Assembly: GCF_019449565.1 (NCBI RefSeq)
Contig: NZ_JAGRPM010000084.1
Span: 102,380 to 166,379, forward strand
DNA: 64,000 bases
Origin: Rhodoblastus sp.
GTDB taxonomy: Bacteria > Pseudomonadota > Alphaproteobacteria > Rhizobiales > Beijerinckiaceae
Reading direction: 5' to 3'
The notes under the pieces were generated by a model. The model was not told where the DNA came from, did no database searches, and saw only the letters and a list, made by a program, of their open reading frames with translations. Below are positions 1-6,544 of this stretch, one piece after another. Every line of letters starts with the position of its first letter. Positions within the stretch are counted from its first letter, which is position 1. The position numbers and the translations under genes are program-made.

Positions 1-234
1 GAAGGCGCCCGCATCGAAATCGCCGACGCAGGCCATGGAATAACGCCGGAGGCGCTGCCGCGGCTGTTTGATCGGTTTTTTCGCGCCGCGCCGCCCGATG
101 TCGTGGGGACGGGCCTCGGACTGGCCATCGCCAAGGCGGCGGCCGACCGCAATGGCGTCGCGCTCGAACTGCGCAATCGCGACGACGGCCCCGGCGCCAT
201 CGCGACCCTCTCTTTTCCGGCTGTCACCGGATGA
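1..234 (+). CDS. C-terminal fragment of a sensor histidine kinase
   Basis: The reading frame is open from the first base and ends at TGA 232-234, so only the last 77 residues are present. They carry the end of a HATPase_c domain: an ATP-lid D-A-G-H-G-I segment followed by the glycine-rich G2 box GTGLGLAIAK, which is diagnostic of two-component sensor kinases. Here it would bind ATP and phosphorylate a histidine upstream of the window. The partner regulator is not visible and probably lies to the left. The family call is secure; the signal sensed cannot be known from this piece. Confidence 0.85.
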   Translation, partial: EGARIEIADAGHGITPEALPRLFDRFFRAAPPDVVGTGLGLAIAKAAADRNGVALELRNRDDGPGAIATLSFPAVTG

Positions 235-243
235 CCCGCGCGG

Positions 244-648
244 CTAGGCCTTGCCTTCGGCGTCCATTATCGCCAGCAGGTCGGTCAGCGATTGCTTGCA
301 GACCGCCAGGTCAGGCGCGGCGGCGCGCAGGGCCGCGAGAGCGCGGTCGATCGCCTTGTCGATCTTGTGCCAGACCGCGGCGTCACGCGGCTTTAACGAT
401 GGCTCCGCCGAGTCCCAGGACATTTCCAGATCCTTGATCCGCGTCCTGGCGCCAGCGAGATCGCCTTTGTCGAGCAGCGCCAATGAATCGGCTGCGATCG
501 TCCGAAACGCGGAAAGGTCGCCAATTTTCGAAAGCGACGCGGCCTGCGCCGCGGACGTCGGCGCCAAGGGCGAGACGCCGTGAATCGCCGGCGGAATGGC
601 CAGGACCGTGACGAGAAGGGCCTTCCAGATAAATTTACGCATTTTCAT
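244..648 (-). CDS. Small exported protein of unknown function
   Basis: This is a 134-residue protein starting MKMRKFIWKALL. A basic N-terminus and a hydrophobic run, ending in an Ala-rich AQAA cleavage-like site near residue 37, indicate a Sec signal peptide. The mature part is helical and charged, with one cysteine near residue 117. It ends 10 bp from the kinase gene on the opposite strand, so the two converge. The frame stays open far upstream of this start, but the signal peptide fixes the start well. I do not recognise a family; small periplasmic proteins of this kind often sit beside sensor kinase genes, but a partnership here is a guess. Confidence 0.7.
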   Translation of the reverse strand: MKMRKFIWKALLVTVLAIPPAIHGVSPLAPTSAAQAASLSKIGDLSAFRTIAADSLALLDKGDLAGARTRIKDLEMSWDSAEPSLKPRDAAVWHKIDKAIDRALAALRAAAPDLAVCKQSLTDLLAIMDAEGKA

Positions 649-718
649 GGACGTGCTCTTTGGGTTTTGCTCGCAGCAGCAGGGGCTGCCGGACGCGTGG
701 AGCTGAAACGAGGGCGGC

Positions 719-1465
719 CTAGGCGGAGGCCGCCGCCTTGGGCGGCGCGTGCGATCGGCTGAGGCGCCAGACCAGTCCGATGATGACGGCGAGAAAGACC
801 AGGCTCGTATGCAGCGCGCCGAGCCCAAGGCCGCCATATTCGCGCGCCTGGGACAGGAGGTCGCCGAGTGCGGCGCCGAGCGGGCGGGTGAGGATGTAAG
901 CGAGCCAAAAAGCCAGGACGGGGTTGGCGCCGAGGTAATAGGCTGCGGCGATGGCGGCGATAAGGCCGCTGAACACGACAACGCCGACACGAAAGCCCAG
1001 ACCCAATGCTTCCGTCGCAAGGTCGCCTGCCGCCGTGCCGAGCGCAAAGGTGCCGAGCACCGCAGCCCAGTAGAAAAGCTCGCGTCGCGTCGTTACGATC
1101 GAATGGATAGACAACGTGCGCTCGACCCCGTACCAGACTGCGAAAGTGACGGCCAAGGCGCCGCTGAAGGCGCCTGTGCTGGCGTAGAGGCTGACGCCCA
1201 TCTTGTCCGTCAGCGCATCGGTGATTTGTGTGCCGACGACGCTGACCAGCACCACAGTCAACCAATAGAGCCAAGGGACATAACGACGCTGGCGCAATTG
1301 CGCGACTAACGCGACAACGAGCAGGGTCGTCATCAGCGCGCCCGTGAGAGCCGTCCCAAGGCCGAAATGGACGGCGAGATAATCGGCGCCGGTTTCTCCG
1401 ACGGTCGTCGACATGATCTTGATGATCCAGAAAAACAAGGTAACCGTCGGAACCTTGTTCGACAT
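719..1465 (-). CDS. COG4705-type multi-pass membrane protein
   Basis: From MSNKVPTVTLFFW this is about 248 residues with roughly seven hydrophobic segments. Conserved features are the N-terminal TTVGETGADYL motif, the central SIHSIVTTRRE loop, a second TAAGDLATE motif and the C-terminal LAYILTRPLGA motif. This repeat-like pattern matches the predicted membrane-anchored proteins of COG4705. Their molecular function is not established. An in-frame codon 11 residues upstream gives an alternative start, but homologous proteins typically begin at the KVPxVTLxFW segment. It is co-directional with the small exported protein but separated by 70 bp. Confidence 0.8.
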   Translation of the reverse strand: MSNKVPTVTLFFWIIKIMSTTVGETGADYLAVHFGLGTALTGALMTTLLVVALVAQLRQRRYVPWLYWLTVVLVSVVGTQITDALTDKMGVSLYASTGAFSGALAVTFAVWYGVERTLSIHSIVTTRRELFYWAAVLGTFALGTAAGDLATEALGLGFRVGVVVFSGLIAAIAAAYYLGANPVLAFWLAYILTRPLGAALGDLLSQAREYGGLGLGALHTSLVFLAVIIGLVWRLSRSHAPPKAAASA

Positions 1466-1932
1466 GTGCCTGCCAGGCGCGTCGTCATGAAGGATCAAGA
1501 TCTTCGTCCTCGGTTTGAGCGAAGGCGATTTGTCGTCGCCATGCGCGCTTTCTAGAGAACGGGACTTAGGAGCAACTTAGGCGGATCGAGGCCTCATCGA
1601 GAATGAAGTCTGCCTCCAGGCTCCCGCCGAGAGATCGGAAGACCGTGGCCTGATTGGAAAAGATTTGAGAATGACCGCTTTAGAATTTTCATCCACGTTT
1701 CGAGGAAGGACCGCCTTGGGTCACGAATACGCGTCCGACCGAAGCAGTGAAAGTCCGCTGACGACGGTGCACCGGCCATTGCGAGAAAAGCTTGAAAGAC
1801 GCGTTCGAGCCGAATCCAGTCATCGCCCGAGGGCACCAAGCGTGTGATTCTATCTAGCCGGTAATGAGTGGATCTCGGCGGCGGGCGGCGGACGACCGGT
1901 GCAGGCGGCGGGGGCCTGTGCCCAATCCATAA
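1466..1932. other. Intergenic stretch without a convincing gene
   Basis: About 470 bp between the COG4705-type gene and the iteron region. Short frames exist on both strands, for example an 81-codon minus frame ending at 1594, but none has a good ribosome site, a recognised motif or consistent third-position GC. The left boundary of the replication island should fall in or near this stretch. I see no tRNA, no integrase fragment and no sequence matching the right boundary near 6.5 kb. Confidence 0.5.
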
Positions 1933-2258
1933 GGCTAAGCTTAAGGTGTGACGGTTACGGTTAAAACCGCAAAAAAACTGTTTTCTCCACTATAGTCCCC
2001 TATTTTCCCCCCCCTTAATGCTTATAGGTTTTTTAAATTTCTAACCGTCACAACCGTCACAAACATATAAAAAGAATCGGAAGTCATTGTTTCTAAAGGC
2101 ATTTCTACTGTGACGGTTAGTGTGACGGTTAACCCCCCTGTGACGGTTACTAACCGGCACAAAACCACATCCCGCCGCCGCGCCACCCCGCCATCCCGCT
2201 CCCCCGGTCCTAACCGTCACGCCCTCCCTGCCCTAACCGTCACACCTTAACCTTGGCC
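1933..2258. other. Iteron-type replication origin candidate
   Basis: The decamer GTGACGGTTA or its complement occurs exactly at 1948-1957, 2042-2051, 2110-2119, 2122-2131, 2140-2149, 2211-2220 and 2234-2243. Near matches lie at 2051-2060 and 2151-2160. The outermost copies are extended into a perfect 17-bp inverted repeat (1941-1957 and 2234-2250, TTAAGGTGTGACGGTTA), which continues to 25 bp with two mismatches. Between the first and second copies is an AT- and homopolymer-rich stretch at about 1970-2040. Repeated initiator sites beside an easily melted segment, directly downstream of a primase-helicase pair, is the usual arrangement of plasmid and phage-satellite origins. The function is inferred. 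Confidence 0.65.
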
Positions 2259-2265
2259 GTAGCCC

Positions 2266-4038
2266 CTAACTGGGGCGCTTCAACTCAACAATGTTGCCGT
2301 CTACAATCTCGACGTCCCTTTCACCTTCGCTCATCAGTTTGGCCTTATAACGCTCTTCCATGTTGAGCGCATCGATCGCCGTTCTTGCAGCAAGTCGCGA
2401 CTGAGCTTCCGACTCCATCATTTTTTGGCGGGCTGCGGGGGAGCTCATGGACTGACGCTCTTCAGCGGTTTTCAACCGGACCCCAAAGTAGACCTTTGTC
2501 CAGCCACCTTTGCCATCGCGTATATTTTTTGCGTCTTTCAACTCTTCGCCAAGATCTTCCCCAAGCTCCTCGGCCAGAACGCGCCGGACAGCCTTTGCCA
2601 CAAAACGCCCAAACTTGCTTTCAAGATCCGGCACCCGTTTTATCTTGTCACAAAGCACACAGTATGCCGCATAGATGTCCTCCCTGATAACGGAAGCGTC
2701 TTTTTCAATGACGCATTCCTCAGCCAAAAACAGGGCAATATGATCCAAGGCTTGTTCAATCTCTTTTAGGGTTTCAAGACCTTCTACCGGCTGTATAAAA
2801 CGACCGCGATCAAGAAGGGTCTTAAGTCCAGCCAGAGCGCGGTTGGCGATGCCAGGAAGCTCTTTTACCAACTTACTGAAAAGGTCTTTATCCTCCCGGC
2901 CAACAAATGAATTAGCTGTTTTGAGAGCAATCATGCGCGCTATTAACGCCTGCGTATCATCGGCAAGTTTTGGTGGGCCGTTTGCCACCATGAAAATCTT
3001 AAATGGGCTGGCGTCACAAAAATCCTCTTTGTACTTGACTGGGATGCTTAACCCATCCTCACCTACAATAGAAAGAATCCTCTCGATGGCGACGTGTACA
3101 TTCTGATTTTTAGAGTTTGCACGTACATCCGGGAAGAAAACTGCCCGGCACCCGATAAGCTTCTGCATTCCATAATGAGAGCCAAAATCTGACAGGTTTG
3201 TGACCTTGCAATTCATTTCGCCTGTCAAGTGTTGCAGAAGCCTTGTCGCAACCCCCTTTCCGGCGCGCGGGTCTCCAAACATCCCGATCATTTTCTGCAA
3301 AAAAGTCAGTGGCGTCATGTAGTAGCCAAAGGCCTCTACAAGACAGTCCCGTGACTCTTGCGTGTTGAAAAGATCACAGAGGAATCCGTCAAATAATGGG
3401 GACTTGGCGTCTGGCTCATAGGCATATGGCAGCAGTATGGTTGTGAAGTAGAGAGGTGTATGCTCCAGAGTTGTCATGGTTTCCCAGTTCAACATGCAGT
3501 TGTTGAACACTAACAGCCTGTCCCCCGGTGGTGCGTCTTCCGGTGCGCCCGGCAACCATGTGTTGAAGGCAACCTTGGCGCCTTGCGGTGTACATTGGCG
3601 TTTGATTGCGTTAAACCAGTTGCCCTCTGATCTTGCGTCCATGTCAAAATAGTGATACGTGACCTCCTTAGTCTTTTCGTCAATAACCGGATATTTTGCA
3701 TTCTCCATGTACTTATGTAACTCAGCCTTTACATAATCATCTGGGATGAACTCGTAGACCTTGCCGTTGAAGCTGTAGAATGTCTGGCTAACATATTGCA
3801 GCATGCGGACGCCCCCTTGTGTATGCCGGCCCTCAATAAAAGTCCGGGCTACATCCAATGTGCGCTTGTTCACATGGCGTTCCACACTGAGTGCACTGGT
3901 CACGGCCGCACGAGCCTGCTTTAGCGCGTCTACCTTGGCCTTGACCTCTACTTCACGTTGCTCGGTATCGGCCCTCGCCGTAGTCGTGTGGGCGGCGAAT
4001 TCCTCCGCACTCATGGGGCCGTCTGCCATATCACTCAT
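2266..4038 (-). CDS. SF3 (phage/plasmid D5-like) replicative helicase
   Basis: About 590 residues. The Walker A motif is FGDPRAGKG (about 254-262), Walker B is RAVFFPDV (about 298-305) and motif C is FMVANGPP (about 349-356). Together these mark a superfamily 3 helicase of the kind fused or coupled to primases in phages, satellites and plasmids. The N-terminal third is a charged helical region followed by a D5-N-like segment. The start at 4038 overlaps the stop of the primase gene (ATGAGTGA) and has GGAG nine bases upstream; in-frame starts at 4053 and 4077 are alternatives. It would unwind template at the iteron region that begins immediately downstream. Codon use is more AT-rich than in neighbouring chromosomal genes. 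Confidence 0.85.
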   Translation of the reverse strand: MSDMADGPMSAEEFAAHTTTARADTEQREVEVKAKVDALKQARAAVTSALSVERHVNKRTLDVARTFIEGRHTQGGVRMLQYVSQTFYSFNGKVYEFIPDDYVKAELHKYMENAKYPVIDEKTKEVTYHYFDMDARSEGNWFNAIKRQCTPQGAKVAFNTWLPGAPEDAPPGDRLLVFNNCMLNWETMTTLEHTPLYFTTILLPYAYEPDAKSPLFDGFLCDLFNTQESRDCLVEAFGYYMTPLTFLQKMIGMFGDPRAGKGVATRLLQHLTGEMNCKVTNLSDFGSHYGMQKLIGCRAVFFPDVRANSKNQNVHVAIERILSIVGEDGLSIPVKYKEDFCDASPFKIFMVANGPPKLADDTQALIARMIALKTANSFVGREDKDLFSKLVKELPGIANRALAGLKTLLDRGRFIQPVEGLETLKEIEQALDHIALFLAEECVIEKDASVIREDIYAAYCVLCDKIKRVPDLESKFGRFVAKAVRRVLAEELGEDLGEELKDAKNIRDGKGGWTKVYFGVRLKTAEERQSMSSPAARQKMMESEAQSRLAARTAIDALNMEERYKAKLMSEGERDVEIVDGNIVELKRPS

Positions 4039-5161
4039 CGCCGTCGACTCCATGTTCAGTAAACCAAGCAATATCATCGTCAGTCAGCTCACGGACCTTG
4101 CCGCCGATGGCGTCCTTGCTGTTGAACTTCTTGAAGGTCTGGCGAATCCAAATCCGGCTGTAATGGCGAATCCGGCTTGCATCCCCGGCGGCACGCTCAG
4201 CGATGAGCGGTAGTAAAAAACCGACCACATCGTCAAAGTCCTCGCCTTGTGCAACTGCCGCACCGATGACCCTCGTTAGGGGGTCAAAGAAGGTGCTGGC
4301 CTTTGCGCCGGAGGGGTTCGTGTCGCCTTCCCCGAGGGCGCTAACGCCGACCATGGCCGATGCCGCCGCCCGCCAGTCCTTGCCGCAGGACTTGAGGACG
4401 CTATTGGTGTGCCGGTCGATCTCATCGGCCACGTCGGCATAACGAGTCAGGTCGAGGGCCACGGGGCGGTCTTCGCCGTCGAGCCAGAACACCCACTGGT
4501 CTGGGGGAGCCGGATCGCGCATACCCTCAAAGACGGGCCGAGCTGTGTAGATCAGTTGTCCGGTACGCATGACGGCGGCGTCGATGGGCTTGTCGAGCGC
4601 GACCTGCACCGACTTGGCCCAACGCTCCAACACACGATCCGCAATTGGCCTGTCGATGGTGACAAACAGACGTAGATTGGCTGTAGTGGGGCCGATGCCG
4701 CCGGTGCTACCGCTGGCTGTGCCAATCATGCGGACGCCGTGAAACTCGGGCGGCAGGATGCCGTCGCGCACATAGAGGGCGGCCTGACGGACATACGCCC
4801 CTAGGCCGAGAGGGGCCGGGACCAGTAGCTTGTCAATATCGAGAGCGATCCACTGGCGCGGGACCGCCTTGAGTGTCGGGGTATCGCTCGCCCATTGGCG
4901 GACGTGCCAACCGGACAAGTCCAGACCGGCGACCGGCGCACCGCGCACGATGACCCATTGCGGTCTTGTCGCCAGCCATTCAAGCGCCCGCTTAAAGGCG
5001 TCCAGTCCGGTGAGGGACTTGGGGTGAAACTTCCACTCTTTAATGTAGTCATAGGAGAGCGCGACCGGTGCGTCTGAGCCGCGCTTAATGATCTTCTTTG
5101 CCGCCCTTTTGTCGGGCTGGCATTCAAGTAGAGTGAACTCGAGGGGGATGTTTGTAGTCAT
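4031..5161 (-). CDS. Archaeo-eukaryotic-type primase-like protein of a mobile element
   Basis: A 376-residue protein. Residues about 104-110 read WIALDID, like the catalytic Asp-x-Asp of archaeo-eukaryotic primases. It is followed by a TASGSTGG segment (148-155) at the place of the usual Ser-x-His motif, and by LRLFVTID near 163-170, like the third acidic motif. A later segment, MRTGQLIYTARP, resembles the conserved tail of phage primase-polymerases. The second motif lacks a histidine, so activity is uncertain. The gene overlaps the helicase gene by 8 bp, implying translational coupling; many satellites carry the two as one Pri-Rep protein. The start ATG at 5161 follows a 207-nt leader that is overlapped by an antisense RNA candidate. 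Confidence 0.7.
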   Translation of the reverse strand: MTTNIPLEFTLLECQPDKRAAKKIIKRGSDAPVALSYDYIKEWKFHPKSLTGLDAFKRALEWLATRPQWVIVRGAPVAGLDLSGWHVRQWASDTPTLKAVPRQWIALDIDKLLVPAPLGLGAYVRQAALYVRDGILPPEFHGVRMIGTASGSTGGIGPTTANLRLFVTIDRPIADRVLERWAKSVQVALDKPIDAAVMRTGQLIYTARPVFEGMRDPAPPDQWVFWLDGEDRPVALDLTRYADVADEIDRHTNSVLKSCGKDWRAAASAMVGVSALGEGDTNPSGAKASTFFDPLTRVIGAAVAQGEDFDDVVGFLLPLIAERAAGDASRIRHYSRIWIRQTFKKFNSKDAIGGKVRELTDDDIAWFTEHGVDGDE

Positions 5162-5242
5162 TGTTCAACGACCTCTTATGTAAAGAGGCGTGAACCAAGA
5201 CTGAAAAAACGCTATTCTGTGGTTGGAACTTGCGTTAGACGG

Positions 5243-5271
5243 TTGACGCCCGTCAACAAAGCTAGTATAGT
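5243..5271 (+). promoter_or_regulatory. Sigma-70-type promoter reading rightward, against the primase leader
   Basis: A -35 box TTGACG (5243-5248) and a -10 box TATAGT (5266-5271) are separated by exactly 17 bases, each matching consensus at five of six positions. The -35 box lies inside a perfect palindrome TTGACG-CC-CGTCAA (5243-5256). An iteron-like core (TAGACGGTTG, 5236-5245, seven of ten matches to the origin repeat) overlaps its left edge. The expected transcription start is about 5278. Confidence 0.65.
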
Positions 5272-5277
5272 CATCAA

Positions 5278-5356
5278 ACAGTAAGTTGGTTCAACGCCTT
5301 GGTCAGCAGCGAATCGGAAGCCGTCGAGATGTACACTCTCGACGGCTTTACTTTTT
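5278..5356 (+). ncRNA. Putative countertranscribed small RNA of the primase operon
   Basis: Transcription from the promoter just upstream would run about 79 nt and stop at a strong intrinsic terminator. The terminator has an 11-bp perfect stem (AAGCCGTCGAG at 5318-5328 with its complement at 5338-5348) and a 9-nt loop, followed by TTACTTTTT. No coding frame of note lies inside. The RNA would be antisense to the untranslated leader between the coiled-coil gene and the primase gene, the place where copy-number control RNAs act in many plasmids. Promoter, spacing and terminator are seen in the sequence; expression and function are inferred. Confidence 0.6.
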
Positions 5357-5368
5357 GTAGCGCACCGG

Positions 5369-5578
5369 TCATGCCGCCACGCCTTGCTCTCGCAAAGCTT
5401 CATGCCCCTGACGGGCCTGCGCCTTCAGTTCATTGAAACGGCGCTCCGCGACTTCCCGAGCCGCAAAAATGCGCCCCACCTTCTCATTCCACTTTTCGGC
5501 CGCACCGAGGGCTTTTGTGAGCCGAAGACGCTCTACGCGCAGGTTTTCCTTGGCCTGTCCAAGTTCTGTCAGTGCCAT
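5369..5578 (-). CDS. Small coiled-coil protein of the island
   Basis: Sixty-nine residues, almost wholly charged and helical, with heptad-like spacing of Leu and Ala from residue 3 to 60; there are no cysteines or membrane segments. The start is supported by AAGGA eight bases upstream. It is the first gene after the leftward promoter near 5.62-5.65 kb and precedes the primase gene by 207 nt. It could be an accessory replication or regulatory protein. I recognise no family. Confidence 0.6.
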   Translation of the reverse strand: MALTELGQAKENLRVERLRLTKALGAAEKWNEKVGRIFAAREVAERRFNELKAQARQGHEALREQGVAA

Positions 5579-5622
5579 TTGCTGTCCTTTCCAGAGGTTG
5601 GCATTGCTGTATTAAGGGTAAT

Positions 5623-5650
5623 GTTATGGGATATATTAGAGGCCTGTCAA
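5623..5650 (-). promoter_or_regulatory. Leftward promoter for the coiled-coil/primase/helicase operon
   Basis: On the minus strand a perfect -35 TTGACA (complement of 5645-5650) is followed after 16 bases by CATAAC (complement of 5623-5628), four of six matches to a -10 box. It lies about 45 bp upstream of the ATG at 5578. This is the best-looking leftward promoter of the island. Confidence 0.5.
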
Positions 5651-5889
5651 GCCAATACTTGATGTAAAGGATCATTTACTTGTGACATAAATCCTGGAAC
5701 GTTCTGCGGTAGCCCAATACCACCAGAACAAATTTTGCAAACTGTCAGGACGGGTGGCAAAGCTTCTACGTGGTCAGTCTGAGTGAAGCTCCGTAATGAG
5801 GGCCGCCATGGTTTCAGGTGATTCCCGGGCTGGGTCCACATCAACGAGAGGGTGCCAGCAGCACTCACGGCAGCCGTTACATGGGCTAT

Positions 5890-6027
5890 CTAGATTTTCC
5901 CACTGTCGAGGAGGCGGCGCGCATATTTGCGGTAGCCCGAGAACGTCATACCGGTCGAGCGGGTGCCCGGTGCTTGTTCAACCTTGGCCTTGAGGACGGC
6001 ATTGGCCCGTGCGCTGCGGCTGGTCAC
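5890..6027 (-). CDS. Possible 45-residue basic peptide, translationally coupled
   Basis: A GTG start at 6027-6025 overlaps the TGA stop of the upstream DNA-binding gene as GTGA, the classic coupling arrangement. The frame runs 45 codons to TAG at 5892-5890. The product is basic (several Arg and Lys), contains the segment FSGYRKYARRLL, and its codons have GC-rich third positions, unlike the other frames here. No family is recognised. It may be a genuine small gene or the remnant of a longer one. Confidence 0.4.
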   Translation of the reverse strand: MTSRSARANAVLKAKVEQAPGTRSTGMTFSGYRKYARRLLDSGKI

Positions 6028-6371
6028 GGGGCCGCCTCCGATGCCGTCGCCTTGGCCGCTTCCTTGGCCGCCTTGGCCTTGTCCCAGCGCACCTTTAACG
6101 CCTTCGCCATGATCGGGCTGGTCTTGTAGCCCGGTGCCCGCCGCAGCTTCTGCGCGGCCTCGTGGATGTTCTTCAGTTGCAGATCGCCAGTCTCAACGCG
6201 GTGCAGGAAGCTTTTGATGCTGTCCGTGGTGACGAAGACGTTGCGGCCCAAGTAGACGGACTTCAGCTCACCAATACAGATTAAGGCATATACCGTTGAC
6301 TTGGAGCGGTTTAGCAGCGTTATGGCGTTATTTATTGAAATATGCGGGCAATCCCACGGGCTGATGTTCAT
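6024..6371 (-). CDS. Helix-turn-helix (excisionase-like) DNA-binding protein
   Basis: From MNISPWDCPHIS this is 115 residues. Residues about 10-60 (SINNAITLLNRSKSTVYALICIGEL, then a short wing with KSVYLGRNVFV) fit a winged-helix MerR/excisionase-type domain, in which a gene identity switch such as Xis or AlpA is typical. The C-terminus is a lysine/alanine-rich tail. The start is set by GGAGG five bases upstream; the frame continues upstream without a good site. Position at the right end of the island, leading its leftward gene set, suits a control or excision protein. Which of these it is cannot be told from sequence alone. Confidence 0.65.
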   Translation of the reverse strand: MNISPWDCPHISINNAITLLNRSKSTVYALICIGELKSVYLGRNVFVTTDSIKSFLHRVETGDLQLKNIHEAAQKLRRAPGYKTSPIMAKALKVRWDKAKAAKEAAKATASEAAP

Positions 6372-6439
6372 CCTAGCCTCCAAACTACTGTTGAGGCTAA
6401 TGTAGTTACAAATATGGGTCGGTGCTATGGTTAAGATTT

Positions 6440-6544
6440 GCCGGGGTAGGGTTTTCCGGTCGGCCAACAAAATGTAAGCTGAAATGTAAGTTCCGCCACT
6501 GGACCCCCATGTTTTCCGGGGGTTTACGGGGCAACTCGATAAGC
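6440..6544. other. Island/chromosome junction, possible insertion-sequence end
   Basis: Non-coding sequence between the HTH gene and the truncated oxidase. It contains two nearby AATGTAAG copies (6471-6478 and 6484-6491) and an imperfect palindrome, CCCCC-8 nt-GGGGG, around 6506-6523. The look is that of an insertion-sequence terminus, perhaps IS21-like, but no matching end was found elsewhere in the window. Homology of the downstream frame to the oxidase family begins only at about 6545, so the breakpoint lies here. Confidence 0.4.

Noticed and set aside
1594..1839. 81-codon minus-strand frame
   Set aside because: No ribosome site, no motif, poor codon bias; overlapping frames look equally good.
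1948..2243. Repeat cluster resembling a small CRISPR array
   Set aside because: Units are 10 bp, in both orientations and unevenly spaced, with no spacer pattern; an iteron origin explains them better.
5212..5403. 63-codon minus-strand frame in the primase leader
   Set aside because: It overlaps the terminator hairpin and the coiled-coil gene and has no ribosome site; the antisense RNA unit explains the conserved-looking structure.
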